From: a virus
Direction: 5' to 3' (one strand)
DNA length: 36,906 nucleotides
IMG/VR virus record: IMGVR_UViG_3300037502_002318
Span: 1 to 36,906 of that record
Both the position numbers and the translations under genes were made by a program. The notes beneath the pieces were generated by a model, which was given only the letters and a program-made list of their open reading frames with translations, was not told the DNA's origin and searched no databases. Shown here piece by piece: positions 1 to 9,256 of this stretch; the first letter of the stretch is position 1, and every line of letters starts with the position of its first letter.

Positions 1-127
1 GCTTTTCCTTGCCAGTTAAGTTCTTGTCATATTTTATCTTAAGCTCTGCCGTCTTGATCCCTTCTTTGCCGTACATCAGTTTCACTAGGTCATTCATAGA
101 GTCGTTAAGAGCAAAAAGAACCCCTTT
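1..127. repeat. Terminal direct repeat, left copy (contig overlap)
   Basis: These 127 bases recur exactly at the right end of the window, at 36780-36906. Both copies lie inside the same reading frame of the giant ejection-protein gene, so joining the ends gives one continuous gene. The length equals a k-mer size commonly used by short-read assemblers, so the repeat most likely marks a circular assembly and not a physical phage terminus. Confidence 0.93.
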
Positions 128-3100
128 CTCTTTGGCTGACAAACCAAAGAATCGATCATCATTAAACTTGCCCTGATCACCTTCTCTTTGTGCAATGGCT
201 CGTCTTATATCAACTTGCTGCCTAAACGTAGCAACAACCTTGTCTGACTTTTCTTTCAGGTCAAAAAACTTTTCCATTGCCGCTGATGATGGGCGAACGT
301 CAGGAGTCAAGAAGCGACGAAGGAATATATTGTCTGACGCTTTTCTGTCAGGCTTAGGGCCAAACTTATCCTCGTCCCACAACATATGATCGGTACCCCA
401 AAGAAGATATCCGCCTAGATATCCAGTGTAGGCTTTAAACATGTGCTCGGCTTTAACAGGGCTAATTCCTAAAGCCTCACCCATTCTAACAAATGTTTCG
501 CTTGTGTTTGAAGTGTACTGCTCAGGAGCTTCTACGTTTGATAATGACTGAGGAACAACTGGAGCTCCAGTCCACTTTTTGTTTCGAACCAAGTCCCACC
601 AGCCTGTCATCATTGCCGGTGTCCCGTCTATGCCGTACATCTGAGTTAAAGTCCAAAGCATGCCGTCAGCAAACTCTTTTCCTTTGTCGTCTTCTATGTA
701 TTTAAAAAACAGTTCAGGAATTGTCGCAAAAACAAAACCAACATCATAAGGGCGAGGTATTTTAAAGAATTGCCCATTACCAATAGGAATATGCCAGTTA
801 GTTCTTTTCTCATAGTCCGGTATCTGCTGATAATCTTCATCATCTTTATTCACCAGGTATAAAATAAGCGTAGGTATAGTGATTCCCAAGAAAGCTTTCA
901 TTGCTAAAGCCGTTGGGTTTCCGTCGTACTTCTTGCTTACAATGGCTTCTCTAAATACTCTATCCTGTGATTGGATCATTGCATTTAAGAATGGAACGGT
1001 TCGAATATATCCAGTAAGGAATCGGTTGGCACCAAGCACGCTAAAGTCAGTTGATATCTCACGAGCCTCAAAGCCTGCATCCATATCAGACTTCATATTC
1101 TTTTTAGCAAGCCTAAATTCGCCAATCCTAGTTCCGTACTCAAATGCGCTCATCAGATTGTCATATCCGCTAATAAGCTTTTCCGGAATTGTCATGACTC
1201 CAAATTCGTCAATTGAAACCCTTTTCCTCGCCGTTCTTTCTTTTGTTAATGACTCAAGCCTGCTTGAATTACCACCGCCAGATCTAAGAAAGTCTTGGTA
1301 ATACTTATCCCTTGTTATAAATGAGTGCATTCCTTTAAATGTATCTATAAAAGGAATAAAGTTATTTTTACTTAAAAATGTTGCTCCTATCGTATCCCTT
1401 ACCAAGTTGGCCCCAGTAAATTCTACGCCCAACGTGATCATGCGAGTAAAGAAGTTCTTAACGCCAAACATGACATTCATAAATGAACTGTAACTTTCAG
1501 GGTTCATTGATAAGAGCATTTCTTGAAGTAGCGGGTCTTGTACTTCGTAGTATTTAGGCTTGCCGTTGATGATCACCGAATCAACGATGTTTCCAGATTC
1601 GTTTACCTTAGGAGCAACCCCATGCTGCCAGAACTCAAGAAGGCCTTTCGTAGCTAAATCAATATCACCCTCTAGCTCTATACCATTCATTTCTAGTACT
1701 TTGCCGATTTTGTCTTTCATTTCGTCGGCGTAAACCTGAACTTTTCTAGAATCTGGCGCTATTCTGGTTGCGAATATAGCGCCGTCTTTGTGACTTGAGA
1801 TGTATTGGTAAAGCCTTTGCTTAGCTCTGTTGTTTAGCGCGGCACGAACGTTTGCTGTCACCCCATCCTGAATGTTAACCAGAATGTCATTAAGGTTTGC
1901 GGTACCACCTTTCAGTTTTTTAAATCCACTGCTAGCAGCGCCACCACCAGACAACTGATCGCGGATGCGGTTAAACGGAACGTAGTCTTTGTTCATTGAC
2001 TGCATTGCCTCTCGACCTTCCGGCGTGATCATCCCTGCCTCTTCATAGAAGTCCATCATGCGATCATTGAACGCTTGATATTCTTTGTGAATCGACTCAA
2101 AGACAGGATACGTTTTTCCGAGGCGAGCCCACTCTTTGGCTGTTTCTTTGGGGATCAAGTTCTCACGCTTCTGGCGGTGCAACTCTAAAGCACGACGACC
2201 AGCAAAGTAGCGCATGAGCAAATCAATTCTCTTGTCGCCCTTGTGCTTTTCAGAAAGTTTGATGTTTTTTACTGGGGCTAAAACTTCATGAAGGCTTTTT
2301 CCGGTAACCTTGAGATCACCATTTTCATCAAAATTAACGGTGCCATAGTTCATGATGTAGTCAGATATTCCTTCAGCACCACCATTTGCAAGCCTGAATT
2401 GCTTCCAAGCCGACTCTTGAGCGGTTCCGACCTGCCCGGTTAGCTCTTGCTCTATCTTTCTTGCGGCGTGGAATCTGTCAATTGTTTGCTGGCGAATACG
2501 CGAGTCCCTGCGGTATTTCCACTGTTCGAAATCCTGAATGAAAGATGTGTCTTTACCAATCAAAGCTTGACCTAGCTTGTCTGGTCCTTGGAAGTAGAAC
2601 TTATGCATTAGGTCTTGCATGTCGCGCATCGGGTTTAGAAGCTTGCGATCTCTTGCTAGTGTATCAGTAAACGCTTTGTAAAAATTAGGCGCGCGCAATT
2701 GAGCTTCATTGGCATTGGTAAGCCATAGACGAACGAACTCGGCAAACCCCTCAATACCTTGAATGTCAGGATCTGCATCTGTATAGCTTAGCTGCTTAAC
2801 TTCTTCTGAATACTTTTTGTCTGTGTATAGCTTCTTGAAGTTTGGAAGCTTCACGTTTGAGTATTCGTCTAGGTAGTGAGCAAGCTCATGAGCAAGCACT
2901 TCTACATCGTTTTTCTTTCTGGTTCGGATCTCGCCAACGTTAGGTCGGTAGAATCCCTCGTTTGAACTTCCCTTTATCTTGCCGAAGTAGATACGACGCC
3001 CTGCGATCTGAATTAGCTTACGCATGATAGGCTCAATGCGCTGCGGAGAGTCTGGAATTTTAACCTCTCGACCTTCTATAGTTACAGACTCTTGACGATC

Positions 3101-5050
3101 TGGTATTCCAGTTGAACGGAAAAGGCCTACGTAGTTATGACCTGGCGCATGAAAAATGCGCTCGCCATCCTTAGGAACTTGATACGCCAACTTATCTCGC
3201 TTCTTGTATTCACGTGTATTTACGTCTTCTTCAGGTTGAGGGTAAGTAATTTTACCGTCACGAGACATTTCTGCTTGTCTAACTGTGTTATTAGCTTCCT
3301 TCTCGATATCAAGCTTGGTTTGCTTCTTGGTTTCGGATTCAACCTGACTGTCGAAAGGCTCACTTTCTTTAAAGGTTGTAATAGCACTAGACTTGGCGAC
3401 ATTGGAATAAATCTGTTGTTCTACCGCTTTCTCGGCAATTACTTCTTTATCTTGCGAAGGCTTTGGTGTCTTTGCTTCTTTGACAAGTTCAGGCTTTTCC
3501 ATTTCTGCAAGAGCTTGAACTTTCTTAGGTTTATTTTTGATTTCAACTCGAGCAGATTCAGATAGTGACTCTGGCTTAGTCTCTTCTGTAATTTGAGTTG
3601 GCTGTACCTGTTTAGGTTCTTGAACTTCAGGCTTAACGGAAGTATCTACCAGAGGTTTGGAAACCATAACATCAACGTCTTTCGCTTCATGCTCGCTTAC
3701 AATTTTCTTATTAACATTAGCATCAATGACTGTAGTCTTTTCTATATTAACGTCTTGTTTTTTCTGTTGTTTTTCTTTTTTTAATTGAATTTCTTCAGGC
3801 TTTGGCTGTTCAGACACCTGCTCCAGTTGAGCCTGTTCAGGAGATAAAGCATCAATAACGGCCTGTTCTGTTCCTGCTACTTCTGCCGCTTCAACGTCTT
3901 TATCAAGTTGTTTAGCGATCGCTTTTTCTGGCGAATAATTGATTTCATTCGCCACTGCAGAAGAAGTGCCACCAATGCCACCATAAACACCACCCGCAAC
4001 AGCACCTGCAGCAGCCTGATCAAGAGCTTCTTTCCAGTCCATTGCCGCTTTTGTTCCGTATCGCTCACCGACATACTCAATCATCCCTTCCTGAATTGCT
4101 TCAGTAGCCGCCTCTTTACCAAGAGCTTTACCACCAGCAGCAGATACGCGCTTAACAGAATTGGCAATACCTGCCTTCAGAACTTCCTTACCAAGCTCTT
4201 CTTTTGCGGCTTGAGTCATTCCTTTTGCACCGATGCGCTCAAGAAGAGAAGAAGCAACCGCGAAAGGCGCAGCTTCAAGAACGTCTTCAAGCTCTGCCTT
4301 TTCTTTTCCCTTATTGACTGCGCGTTGCTCACCAATCTCACCGGAGCGAGCGAAGATGTAAGCAGGGAGAGAATAAATAGCAGCTACCATGTCAGGAATA
4401 GATTTAACGCCTTGCTCAATTCCGTACTCTAAAACGTCAGCATAAGCGCTGCCGCTTAGCGGCCCACCTTCAGAGAATGACTTCTTAACATCTTCCCATC
4501 CGACCTGCTCTTGATATCCGAGATCAATATTCTTTAATACCTCAGAACCTTTATTTAGCACGGCTGGCGCGTCAGACTTTGCAAACTCTTCAGGCGTTTT
4601 GTAAGAAGGAAGCACATCACCGTCTTCCCACACAAATCCACCCAAAGGAACGCTTTTTTCTAAGCCTTCTCCAACAGTCTGAATTCCACCAAGCAAAGCA
4701 CCACCAAGATCACCAGCTCGCTCAACGGCTCCAGCTCCCATATTTCCAAGCTTTTCTGTAAACAACTCAAGCATGCTTTTTTCTTCTGGCGCTTTCATCG
4801 CTGCGCCGGCGAATCCGTCTGGCTGTTGTGGTAAATTTTGAAGATCTTGCTGTTGTGGTAAAGACCCTTCAGCTACTGGTAAAGTATCTTGCGGAGTGGT
4901 TACCACCGGCTGAAAACCAATCTTCTGATTGAACTGATCGATCGGCATGTCTGAGTAGTATTTGGAATGAAGACTTGTGACTAACTGATCATCTGGCACG
5001 TCTTCATACTGAGGGTATTTAGCTCTGAAATCTTGAATAAACTGACTCAC
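1..5050 (-). CDS. Giant ejection (internal virion) protein with metallopeptidase motif, N-terminal 1,683 residues
   Basis: Start is GTG at 5050, preceded by a GGAGAAAC ribosome-binding site and lying 17 bases after the previous stop. The frame stays open to base 1 and continues through the contig join to a stop at 36664, giving 5,166 nt and 1,721 residues. By order (third gene after the gp7-like protein, just before the tailspikes) it sits where P22 gp16 does, but gp16 is only about 609 residues. Visible parts: a Gly/Ala-rich stretch around residues 345-370, a long Lys/Glu/Gln/Pro-rich low-complexity linker at about 390-600, a zinc-metallopeptidase motif HELAH at residues 721-725, and a long helical C-terminal region. 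The segment around residues 1200-1270, with FLRSGGG, resembles large polyvalent protein C-terminal (LPD38-like) regions. The likely role is ejection into the cell ahead of the DNA, with peptidase activity in the envelope or cytoplasm; this is inference. The family call was not searched. Confidence 0.8.
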   Translation of the reverse strand, partial: MSQFIQDFRAKYPQYEDVPDDQLVTSLHSKYYSDMPIDQFNQKIGFQPVVTTPQDTLPVAEGSLPQQQDLQNLPQQPDGFAGAAMKAPEEKSMLELFTEKLGNMGAGAVERAGDLGGALLGGIQTVGEGLEKSVPLGGFVWEDGDVLPSYKTPEEFAKSDAPAVLNKGSEVLKNIDLGYQEQVGWEDVKKSFSEGGPLSGSAYADVLEYGIEQGVKSIPDMVAAIYSLPAYIFARSGEIGEQRAVNKGKEKAELEDVLEAAPFAVASSLLERIGAKGMTQAAKEELGKEVLKAGIANSVKRVSAAGGKALGKEAATEAIQEGMIEYVGERYGTKAAMDWKEALDQAAAGAVAGGVYGGIGGTSSAVANEINYSPEKAIAKQLDKDVEAAEVAGTEQAVIDALSPEQAQLEQVSEQPKPEEIQLKKEKQQKKQDVNIEKTTVIDANVNKKIVSEHEAKDVDVMVSKPLVDTSVKPEVQEPKQVQPTQITEETKPESLSESARVEIKNKPKKVQALAEMEKPELVKEAKTPKPSQDKEVIAEKAVEQQIYSNVAKSSAITTFKESEPFDSQVESETKKQTKLDIEKEANNTVRQAEMSRDGKITYPQPEEDVNTREYKKRDKLAYQVPKDGERIFHAPGHNYVGLFRSTGIPDRQESVTIEGREVKIPDSPQRIEPIMRKLIQIAGRRIYFGKIKGSSNEGFYRPNVGEIRTRKKNDVEVLAHELAHYLDEYSNVKLPNFKKLYTDKKYSEEVKQLSYTDADPDIQGIEGFAEFVRLWLTNANEAQLRAPNFYKAFTDTLARDRKLLNPMRDMQDLMHKFYFQGPDKLGQALIGKDTSFIQDFEQWKYRRDSRIRQQTIDRFHAARKIEQELTGQVGTAQESAWKQFRLANGGAEGISDYIMNYGTVNFDENGDLKVTGKSLHEVLAPVKNIKLSEKHKGDKRIDLLMRYFAGRRALELHRQKRENLIPKETAKEWARLGKTYPVFESIHKEYQAFNDRMMDFYEEAGMITPEGREAMQSMNKDYVPFNRIRDQLSGGGAASSGFKKLKGGTANLNDILVNIQDGVTANVRAALNNRAKQRLYQYISSHKDGAIFATRIAPDSRKVQVYADEMKDKIGKVLEMNGIELEGDIDLATKGLLEFWQHGVAPKVNESGNIVDSVIINGKPKYYEVQDPLLQEMLLSMNPESYSSFMNVMFGVKNFFTRMITLGVEFTGANLVRDTIGATFLSKNNFIPFIDTFKGMHSFITRDKYYQDFLRSGGGNSSRLESLTKERTARKRVSIDEFGVMTIPEKLISGYDNLMSAFEYGTRIGEFRLAKKNMKSDMDAGFEAREISTDFSVLGANRFLTGYIRTVPFLNAMIQSQDRVFREAIVSKKYDGNPTALAMKAFLGITIPTLILYLVNKDDEDYQQIPDYEKRTNWHIPIGNGQFFKIPRPYDVGFVFATIPELFFKYIEDDKGKEFADGMLWTLTQMYGIDGTPAMMTGWWDLVRNKKWTGAPVVPQSLSNVEAPEQYTSNTSETFVRMGEALGISPVKAEHMFKAYTGYLGGYLLWGTDHMLWDEDKFGPKPDRKASDNIFLRRFLTPDVRPSSAAMEKFFDLKEKSDKVVATFRQQVDIRRAIAQREGDQGKFNDDRFFGLSAKEKGVLFALNDSMNDLVKLMYGKEGIKTAELKIKYDKNLTGKEK

Positions 5051-5067
5051 GGTCGTTTCTCCATTTG

Positions 5068-5931
5068 TTACTGGCGTATGCCAAGAGGGTCGTTATTGCC
5101 TGTCGCGCTAGGGATGTTTAAGCCAAACTTCTTACCAGCCATTTCAACGGCTTCTGTTCGGCTAATGTTGCCCTGCTCGCGGTAGATTTTAACCGCTTCA
5201 GTTGCAATGGCTTGAACTCTATTCCTCGTATCAGGGTCTAGGTTGGTGATGTTTCCTTGCTGGTCGAACACGCCACCAAGTAATTCACCGGCCTGTCTGA
5301 ACATTAAGCTTTCATCAGCACTCTTAAGTCCTGATCCGCCAGCACCTACCTTATCTTCAACAGGTCTAGTTTTTCGCTCAATCTCTCGGCCACCTTTATA
5401 AACCACATCCTCACCACCAACCTGAATGACTTTAGGGTTTTCAAGAATCTTGTCCATTGCCATCGCTTTGGATAGTGACAGCTCCATGAATTGAGGATCG
5501 AATGACTCTGGAAGTTTAGCTTGCACTTCAGGAGAAACGCCTGCATACATTACCTGATATCGTCGCTGCTGCTCTTCTGGCGTTGAACCCTGCAATACGT
5601 ATGCGGATAGCTGTCCTAGCTCATCAACAGTTCTCTGCGTTGCCTTTAGCTTTCTTTCGTCCATCTTTGAAACTGCATCAATAAAAGTTGCACCACCTTC
5701 AGGATCAAGAGCAAGAAGCTGTTGTGCTGCATCATCATCACCAGCAACCGCTTGCTGTCTGAGCTGAGTAAGAATGTTTGCCCTTTTCTCTTTTTCCGGG
5801 CGCTGCGCAATTTCTCTCTCAATTTCTTGAGTTTGCAAGTCAGCCAATCGGTTTCTACTTCTTGCGCCTTTAACCGCCTCGGTAGTTCTGTAAACCTCAC
5901 CGAGATCGATACCATACATATTAGCTGCCAT
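5068..5931 (-). CDS. Putative ejection protein (P22 gp20 position)
   Basis: 287 residues starting with ATG at 5931, which shares one base with the stop of the preceding gene (TAATG), so translation is probably coupled. The protein is almost entirely helical and highly charged in its N-terminal third (residues 20-65, rich in Arg, Glu and Gln). It has no signal peptide or membrane segment. I do not recognise a named domain. Position between a gp7-like protein and the giant gp16-position protein matches the second of the three P22 ejection proteins (gp7, gp20, gp16), which leave the capsid with the DNA and form a conduit across the cell envelope. The assignment rests on gene order and general character, not on recognised similarity. 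Confidence 0.65.
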   Translation of the reverse strand: MAANMYGIDLGEVYRTTEAVKGARSRNRLADLQTQEIEREIAQRPEKEKRANILTQLRQQAVAGDDDAAQQLLALDPEGGATFIDAVSKMDERKLKATQRTVDELGQLSAYVLQGSTPEEQQRRYQVMYAGVSPEVQAKLPESFDPQFMELSLSKAMAMDKILENPKVIQVGGEDVVYKGGREIERKTRPVEDKVGAGGSGLKSADESLMFRQAGELLGGVFDQQGNITNLDPDTRNRVQAIATEAVKIYREQGNISRTEAVEMAGKKFGLNIPSATGNNDPLGIRQ

Positions 5932-6620
5932 TATGCTGCCCCCAAGTTTTTATAAAGAAGCCAGTTCTGAGCCGCTTGATTAACAGATTGCGCCGTGCCT
6001 TGGTATGCACCAGCCCGAGCGGCACCGATTTGTTGCTGAGTAACGTTCTGACTTCTGCCTAAATTAGCTAAAATGTTCCCTTCAGACTGTGCAAGCTGAC
6101 CAGTAGCCTGAGCCTGACCAGCCGCCGAAGCCTGACCACCTGAAGACAGACCAGAAAGAATGTTGAACTTACGGGCCTTTTCGTTAGCTTCACGTGCGTA
6201 AGCATTAGCGTATTCTTGACTTGCAACGTTCTGTGCGTAATCGGTAACGCCTTTTTGCTGTGCACCACTTAGCAAGCGACCACGAGCGGAGGCAGATTTG
6301 TCTAGTGCTTCAATTCCTTGCTCCATTCTGAATTGATAGCCAGGATCTTTAGTAACATCAATGTCACCAACTTCAAAAGCACCAGACTTTACACCACTCC
6401 ATATTTGTTCAAGAGCCTTTTCGCCAATATCACGCCACGGCGCGAAGTCTTCCCTTTGCTGCTCAGCAAGCTCCCGCTGAAGCTCTCTATTTTCGTAAGC
6501 AATTCGCTCTTCAGCTTCCATTCCTTTTGTGGCAGATTTTGACTGAGCCTTTGATGCTTTATTGGCAGAATAGGCACCGACAACCGCGGAGCCAACAACT
6601 GCCGCTGCAACTACTGACAT
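5931..6620 (-). CDS. DNA transfer / ejection protein (P22 gp7-like)
   Basis: 229 residues with ATG at 6620 preceded by AAGGAGGAC; the start overlaps the end of the upstream gene by 10 bases. It has a short hydrophobic Ala/Val/Gly N-terminus (residues 2-16), then an Ala-, Lys- and Ser-rich segment. A block follows with the character of phage DNA-transfer proteins: an FAPWRDIGEKAL element, then DPGYQFRMEQG, ASARGRLLSGA and YAQNVASQEYANAY at about residues 60-145. The C-terminal third is rich in Ala, Gly and Gln. Proteins with this pattern occur next to tail-hub genes in many podoviruses and temperate phages and are packaged in the virion. In P22, gp7 is ejected with gp16 and gp20. Context here is the same. 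Confidence 0.72.
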   Translation of the reverse strand: MSVVAAAVVGSAVVGAYSANKASKAQSKSATKGMEAEERIAYENRELQRELAEQQREDFAPWRDIGEKALEQIWSGVKSGAFEVGDIDVTKDPGYQFRMEQGIEALDKSASARGRLLSGAQQKGVTDYAQNVASQEYANAYAREANEKARKFNILSGLSSGGQASAAGQAQATGQLAQSEGNILANLGRSQNVTQQQIGAARAGAYQGTAQSVNQAAQNWLLYKNLGAA

Positions 6621-7171
6621 GAGTCCTCCTTAGCAACTAAAGATTTAGCATGATCAGTTAGAAACCGCTCATCCTGCTCAATCTGGCTCATTGCCTTTTC
6701 AAGTAAATGATTAAACTCTTCCAACTCTTCGAAAGAGCCACAAGTTAGAAACTCGTACATTTCTTCAGGGTTTCTCTCTTCCGCGCTGTGAAAAGTTATC
6801 CAATGCGTATCTTCGTGAGCATAACCTGCGCGCTTCTTACCTGCCTTACCTTCCATTATGTTTAGGCCGGTAAGGCGCTTAACCTCTCCGGTATCAGTTG
6901 AAACGGAAATGTCACCACTAAGCATAATGTCAAAATGGTCAAACTTATGGATTCGACCAGTTAACAACGTGCCTTTTGGGATCGTGATTTCACGCGCATA
7001 CATACCGCCACTAAATCGATGCTTAACATCAATAGGAACTTGCTCTTCTTGAAGCATGGCAACCTCAAGAGCGTTAATCTTGTCTCTGCGCTCTTGAATA
7101 TCTACGGACGATACGGCCGCAACGATAGCGAGCGATTTTGACTCTTCAAGCTTTGTGTTTGTCTCTTTCAT
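6611..7171 (-). CDS. Cupin-like virion-region protein (P22 gp14 position)
   Basis: 186 residues, ATG at 7171. The central part (residues about 48-125) reads as a single cupin-like beta barrel: SGGMYAREITIPKGTLLTG, then HKFDHFDIMLSGDISV, then a Gly/Lys turn and HEDTHWITFHSAE. Histidines at several of the usual metal-site positions are present, but I cannot confirm a metal site. The C-terminal 50 residues are acidic and helical. It lies between the needle-like gene and the gp7-like gene, where P22 has gp14, an assembly factor of unclear function. Phage cupins of this type are found near tail and capsid genes and may be structural or sugar-binding; the role here is unknown. Confidence 0.6.
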   Translation of the reverse strand: MKETNTKLEESKSLAIVAAVSSVDIQERRDKINALEVAMLQEEQVPIDVKHRFSGGMYAREITIPKGTLLTGRIHKFDHFDIMLSGDISVSTDTGEVKRLTGLNIMEGKAGKKRAGYAHEDTHWITFHSAEERNPEEMYEFLTCGSFEELEEFNHLLEKAMSQIEQDERFLTDHAKSLVAKEDSCQ

Positions 7172-7178
7172 GTTATGC

Positions 7179-7883
7179 CTATGGTGATGGTAAACTCATC
7201 TGGTCAGCGGTTTGGCTTTCAGATAAGAGGTTATTTAATACGGTCACAGCATCATTAAAATCAGATGCCAGTTGATTTATTGCCGCCTTGTTCTCATTGG
7301 TTAGGTCGGTTACAGATTGAGTGTAGCCCTGATCGTAAGTCGCCGGCGCTGAGCCTATATCTGCAGTCGCTATATTTACCGATGTTGTTACAGCATCAGA
7401 TATATTAGCCATTCTCTTAACAAGACCGTAAAGCAACTCTGTGGCCGTGTCGTTAAAACCTACTATATCACCATTTGATCCGTGAGCCTCTGTTGCTATT
7501 ACGTGAGTGTTTAGGTTTGACGCTACTGTTGATATAGCATTAGCATTGGTAAGAATATCTTCTGCATTCTTGGCAATGTCCTGAGCATTTTGCTCGATAG
7601 CCTTGGCGTTAATAGCGATATTTTCAGCGTTGGTCGCTATGTTTTCAGCGTTGGTTTGGATGTTTTGTATATTGAGATTTACCTGAGTGATTAACTCGTC
7701 AAGGCTTTCTATACTGGAATCAATAGCATTCCCGCCCTTGTAAGATGTTCTGTTATATATGTCTCTAAACCATATGGCCCATGCCCTTGATAATACGCCG
7801 CCATTGTCAACGATAGCCGTTGTTAATGGAGGCTGTGACGCCAAATTTTCAGGTACCTTTTTCTTGATATCTTCTAGAGCCAT
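7179..7883 (-). CDS. Trimeric coiled-coil protein, probable tail needle (P22 gp26 position)
   Basis: 234 residues, nearly the length of the P22 tail needle gp26 (233), and encoded directly after the gp10-like gene as in P22. Residues about 65-115 contain a regular 7-residue repeat in which NAENI, NAKAI, NAQDI, NAEDI and NANAI recur, the signature of a parallel trimeric coiled coil with Asn-Ala and Ile core positions. The N-terminus (residues 1-55) contains WAIWFRDIYNRTS, a motif I associate with phage tail-fibre or neck attachment domains. P22 gp26 plugs the portal channel and pierces the outer membrane. The fold class is well supported; the needle role is inferred from length and order, and a thin tail fibre is the main alternative. 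Confidence 0.6.
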   Translation of the reverse strand: MALEDIKKKVPENLASQPPLTTAIVDNGGVLSRAWAIWFRDIYNRTSYKGGNAIDSSIESLDELITQVNLNIQNIQTNAENIATNAENIAINAKAIEQNAQDIAKNAEDILTNANAISTVASNLNTHVIATEAHGSNGDIVGFNDTATELLYGLVKRMANISDAVTTSVNIATADIGSAPATYDQGYTQSVTDLTNENKAAINQLASDFNDAVTVLNNLLSESQTADQMSLPSP

Positions 7884-7885
7884 AA

Positions 7886-9256
7886 CTACCTCAAATCAAC
7901 CCAAGCCCCGCCTATGTCAATAGGTATAGGGTCTGATATTTGAACTTTAAACACAAACTGCCTTGCTGCCCCAAAGCGATTCCATTTAACCCGAGTCAAG
8001 TACTCACCGATCTTCCCTATTCTTGCGAACTTGGTATTGCTCCACGTAACTCCGCCATCCTTAGAAAATTCAACTCTCGCTTGTGGATCGTTACCCTGCC
8101 CACTTATCAAACCAACGCCAGAGGACATATCTAATTCAAAGCTGTCTACGGTTAGGAACTCACGGCCATTGTTTAACGTAGGAAGAATGAACTCTCTTAC
8201 GATAGGTTGACCATCGTCTGTGTAAAAGTTTTCTGCCATCTGATAGATTTTTCCGTTCTGAAAGTCGCCAACCAGATTTTTTGAATCGAAGTATATTAAG
8301 CAGTTAGCGTAATGACGGCCAAACTGATAACTCTTTCTGATGTGCCATGCTGCAGTTGACGCGTCATAGCACCAGGTTATATTACTTTCTGGTATAGTGA
8401 GAACGTAGAAAAGATGACCTTCATCTTGGTAGGTATAAGCAAAGGCATTGGAAACATCTACGCCTTTTAGCGTCTTCTCCACCCCGTGATTGCTTATCCT
8501 TACTGGCGTATAACCCGACATTTGATAAACCATCAAGTCAGAGCCTACAAAGTAAATAGTGTTATTCATCTTTGCTATTGAAGCGTGAGCAGCGCAGCCT
8601 TTCTCTACAAATGCCCCCTGGTTTCTTTCGAATGGGAAATCTGACGAGCCCGAGTTGTACCAGACTTCTATCGTATCCTCACCGAACATGAACACTTCAC
8701 GGTGATCACTAATAGCACCAACAAGGTTATCAGGCTGTCCCTCAGCAGAAGCAAAGTCTAATGGATCAAAGGTAACGTCAAGAAGGTCTGATATAAAAAA
8801 CTGCCCGGTACCCGTGCGGGTAAAGATGAAATATCCATCCTGAAATGAAACCTTGTTTGATGAGTAGAACCCTTCAGATTCGAGTTGCTTTACCTCATAA
8901 GTCAATTCGTCAAAGTAAAAGCCTTTATAGCCGTCAACAAAGACAATGTGACGCCCATTATCATCAGATGAAACGATGCCTTTAATATCGACATCACCGA
9001 TCTCTTTGTAGGTTCCGTTTTTTAAAACCTCGTATAGTTTGGTTTTTGTGATAGCAAAAGCTCGGCCGCCCATTACATGCATACCCATTACTGGCAGCGT
9101 TGGAAGCTCACAGAACAAAGCGAGCCCTGGAGTGTTGGTGAGAGTGAACGGGTATTTACCCCCACTTGAAGCGCGAGGGTAAACGTTGATCAGCTCTTCC
9201 TGTCCTGCAATGTCCTTCTCTGAAGTGCTGGTGGCTAATGGTATTTCTCTTTGCAT
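7886..9256 (-). CDS. P22 gp10-like tail hub / packaged DNA stabilization protein
   Basis: 456 residues, close to P22 gp10 (472). The N-terminus MQREIPLATSTSEKDIAGQEELINVYPR is characteristic in shape of the phage stabilisation protein family (the segment naming an NVYP motif followed by a TPGL turn). The remainder is beta-rich, with propeller-like repeats such as VSSDDNGRHIVFVDG and a conserved DTIEVWYNSGSSDFPFER segment at about residue 195-215. In P22, gp10 forms a hexameric hub below the gp4 ring that binds tailspikes and the needle. ATG at 9256 shares a base with the stop of the gp4-like gene (TAATG), as expected for co-translated connector genes. Confidence 0.85.
   Translation of the reverse strand: MQREIPLATSTSEKDIAGQEELINVYPRASSGGKYPFTLTNTPGLALFCELPTLPVMGMHVMGGRAFAITKTKLYEVLKNGTYKEIGDVDIKGIVSSDDNGRHIVFVDGYKGFYFDELTYEVKQLESEGFYSSNKVSFQDGYFIFTRTGTGQFFISDLLDVTFDPLDFASAEGQPDNLVGAISDHREVFMFGEDTIEVWYNSGSSDFPFERNQGAFVEKGCAAHASIAKMNNTIYFVGSDLMVYQMSGYTPVRISNHGVEKTLKGVDVSNAFAYTYQDEGHLFYVLTIPESNITWCYDASTAAWHIRKSYQFGRHYANCLIYFDSKNLVGDFQNGKIYQMAENFYTDDGQPIVREFILPTLNNGREFLTVDSFELDMSSGVGLISGQGNDPQARVEFSKDGGVTWSNTKFARIGKIGEYLTRVKWNRFGAARQFVFKVQISDPIPIDIGGAWVDLR

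Noticed and set aside
195-4761. Several rightward frames of 60-174 codons across 0.2-4.8 kb
   Set aside because: All lie opposite the single open leftward frame of the giant ejection protein, lack ribosome-binding sites and show no recognisable protein pattern.
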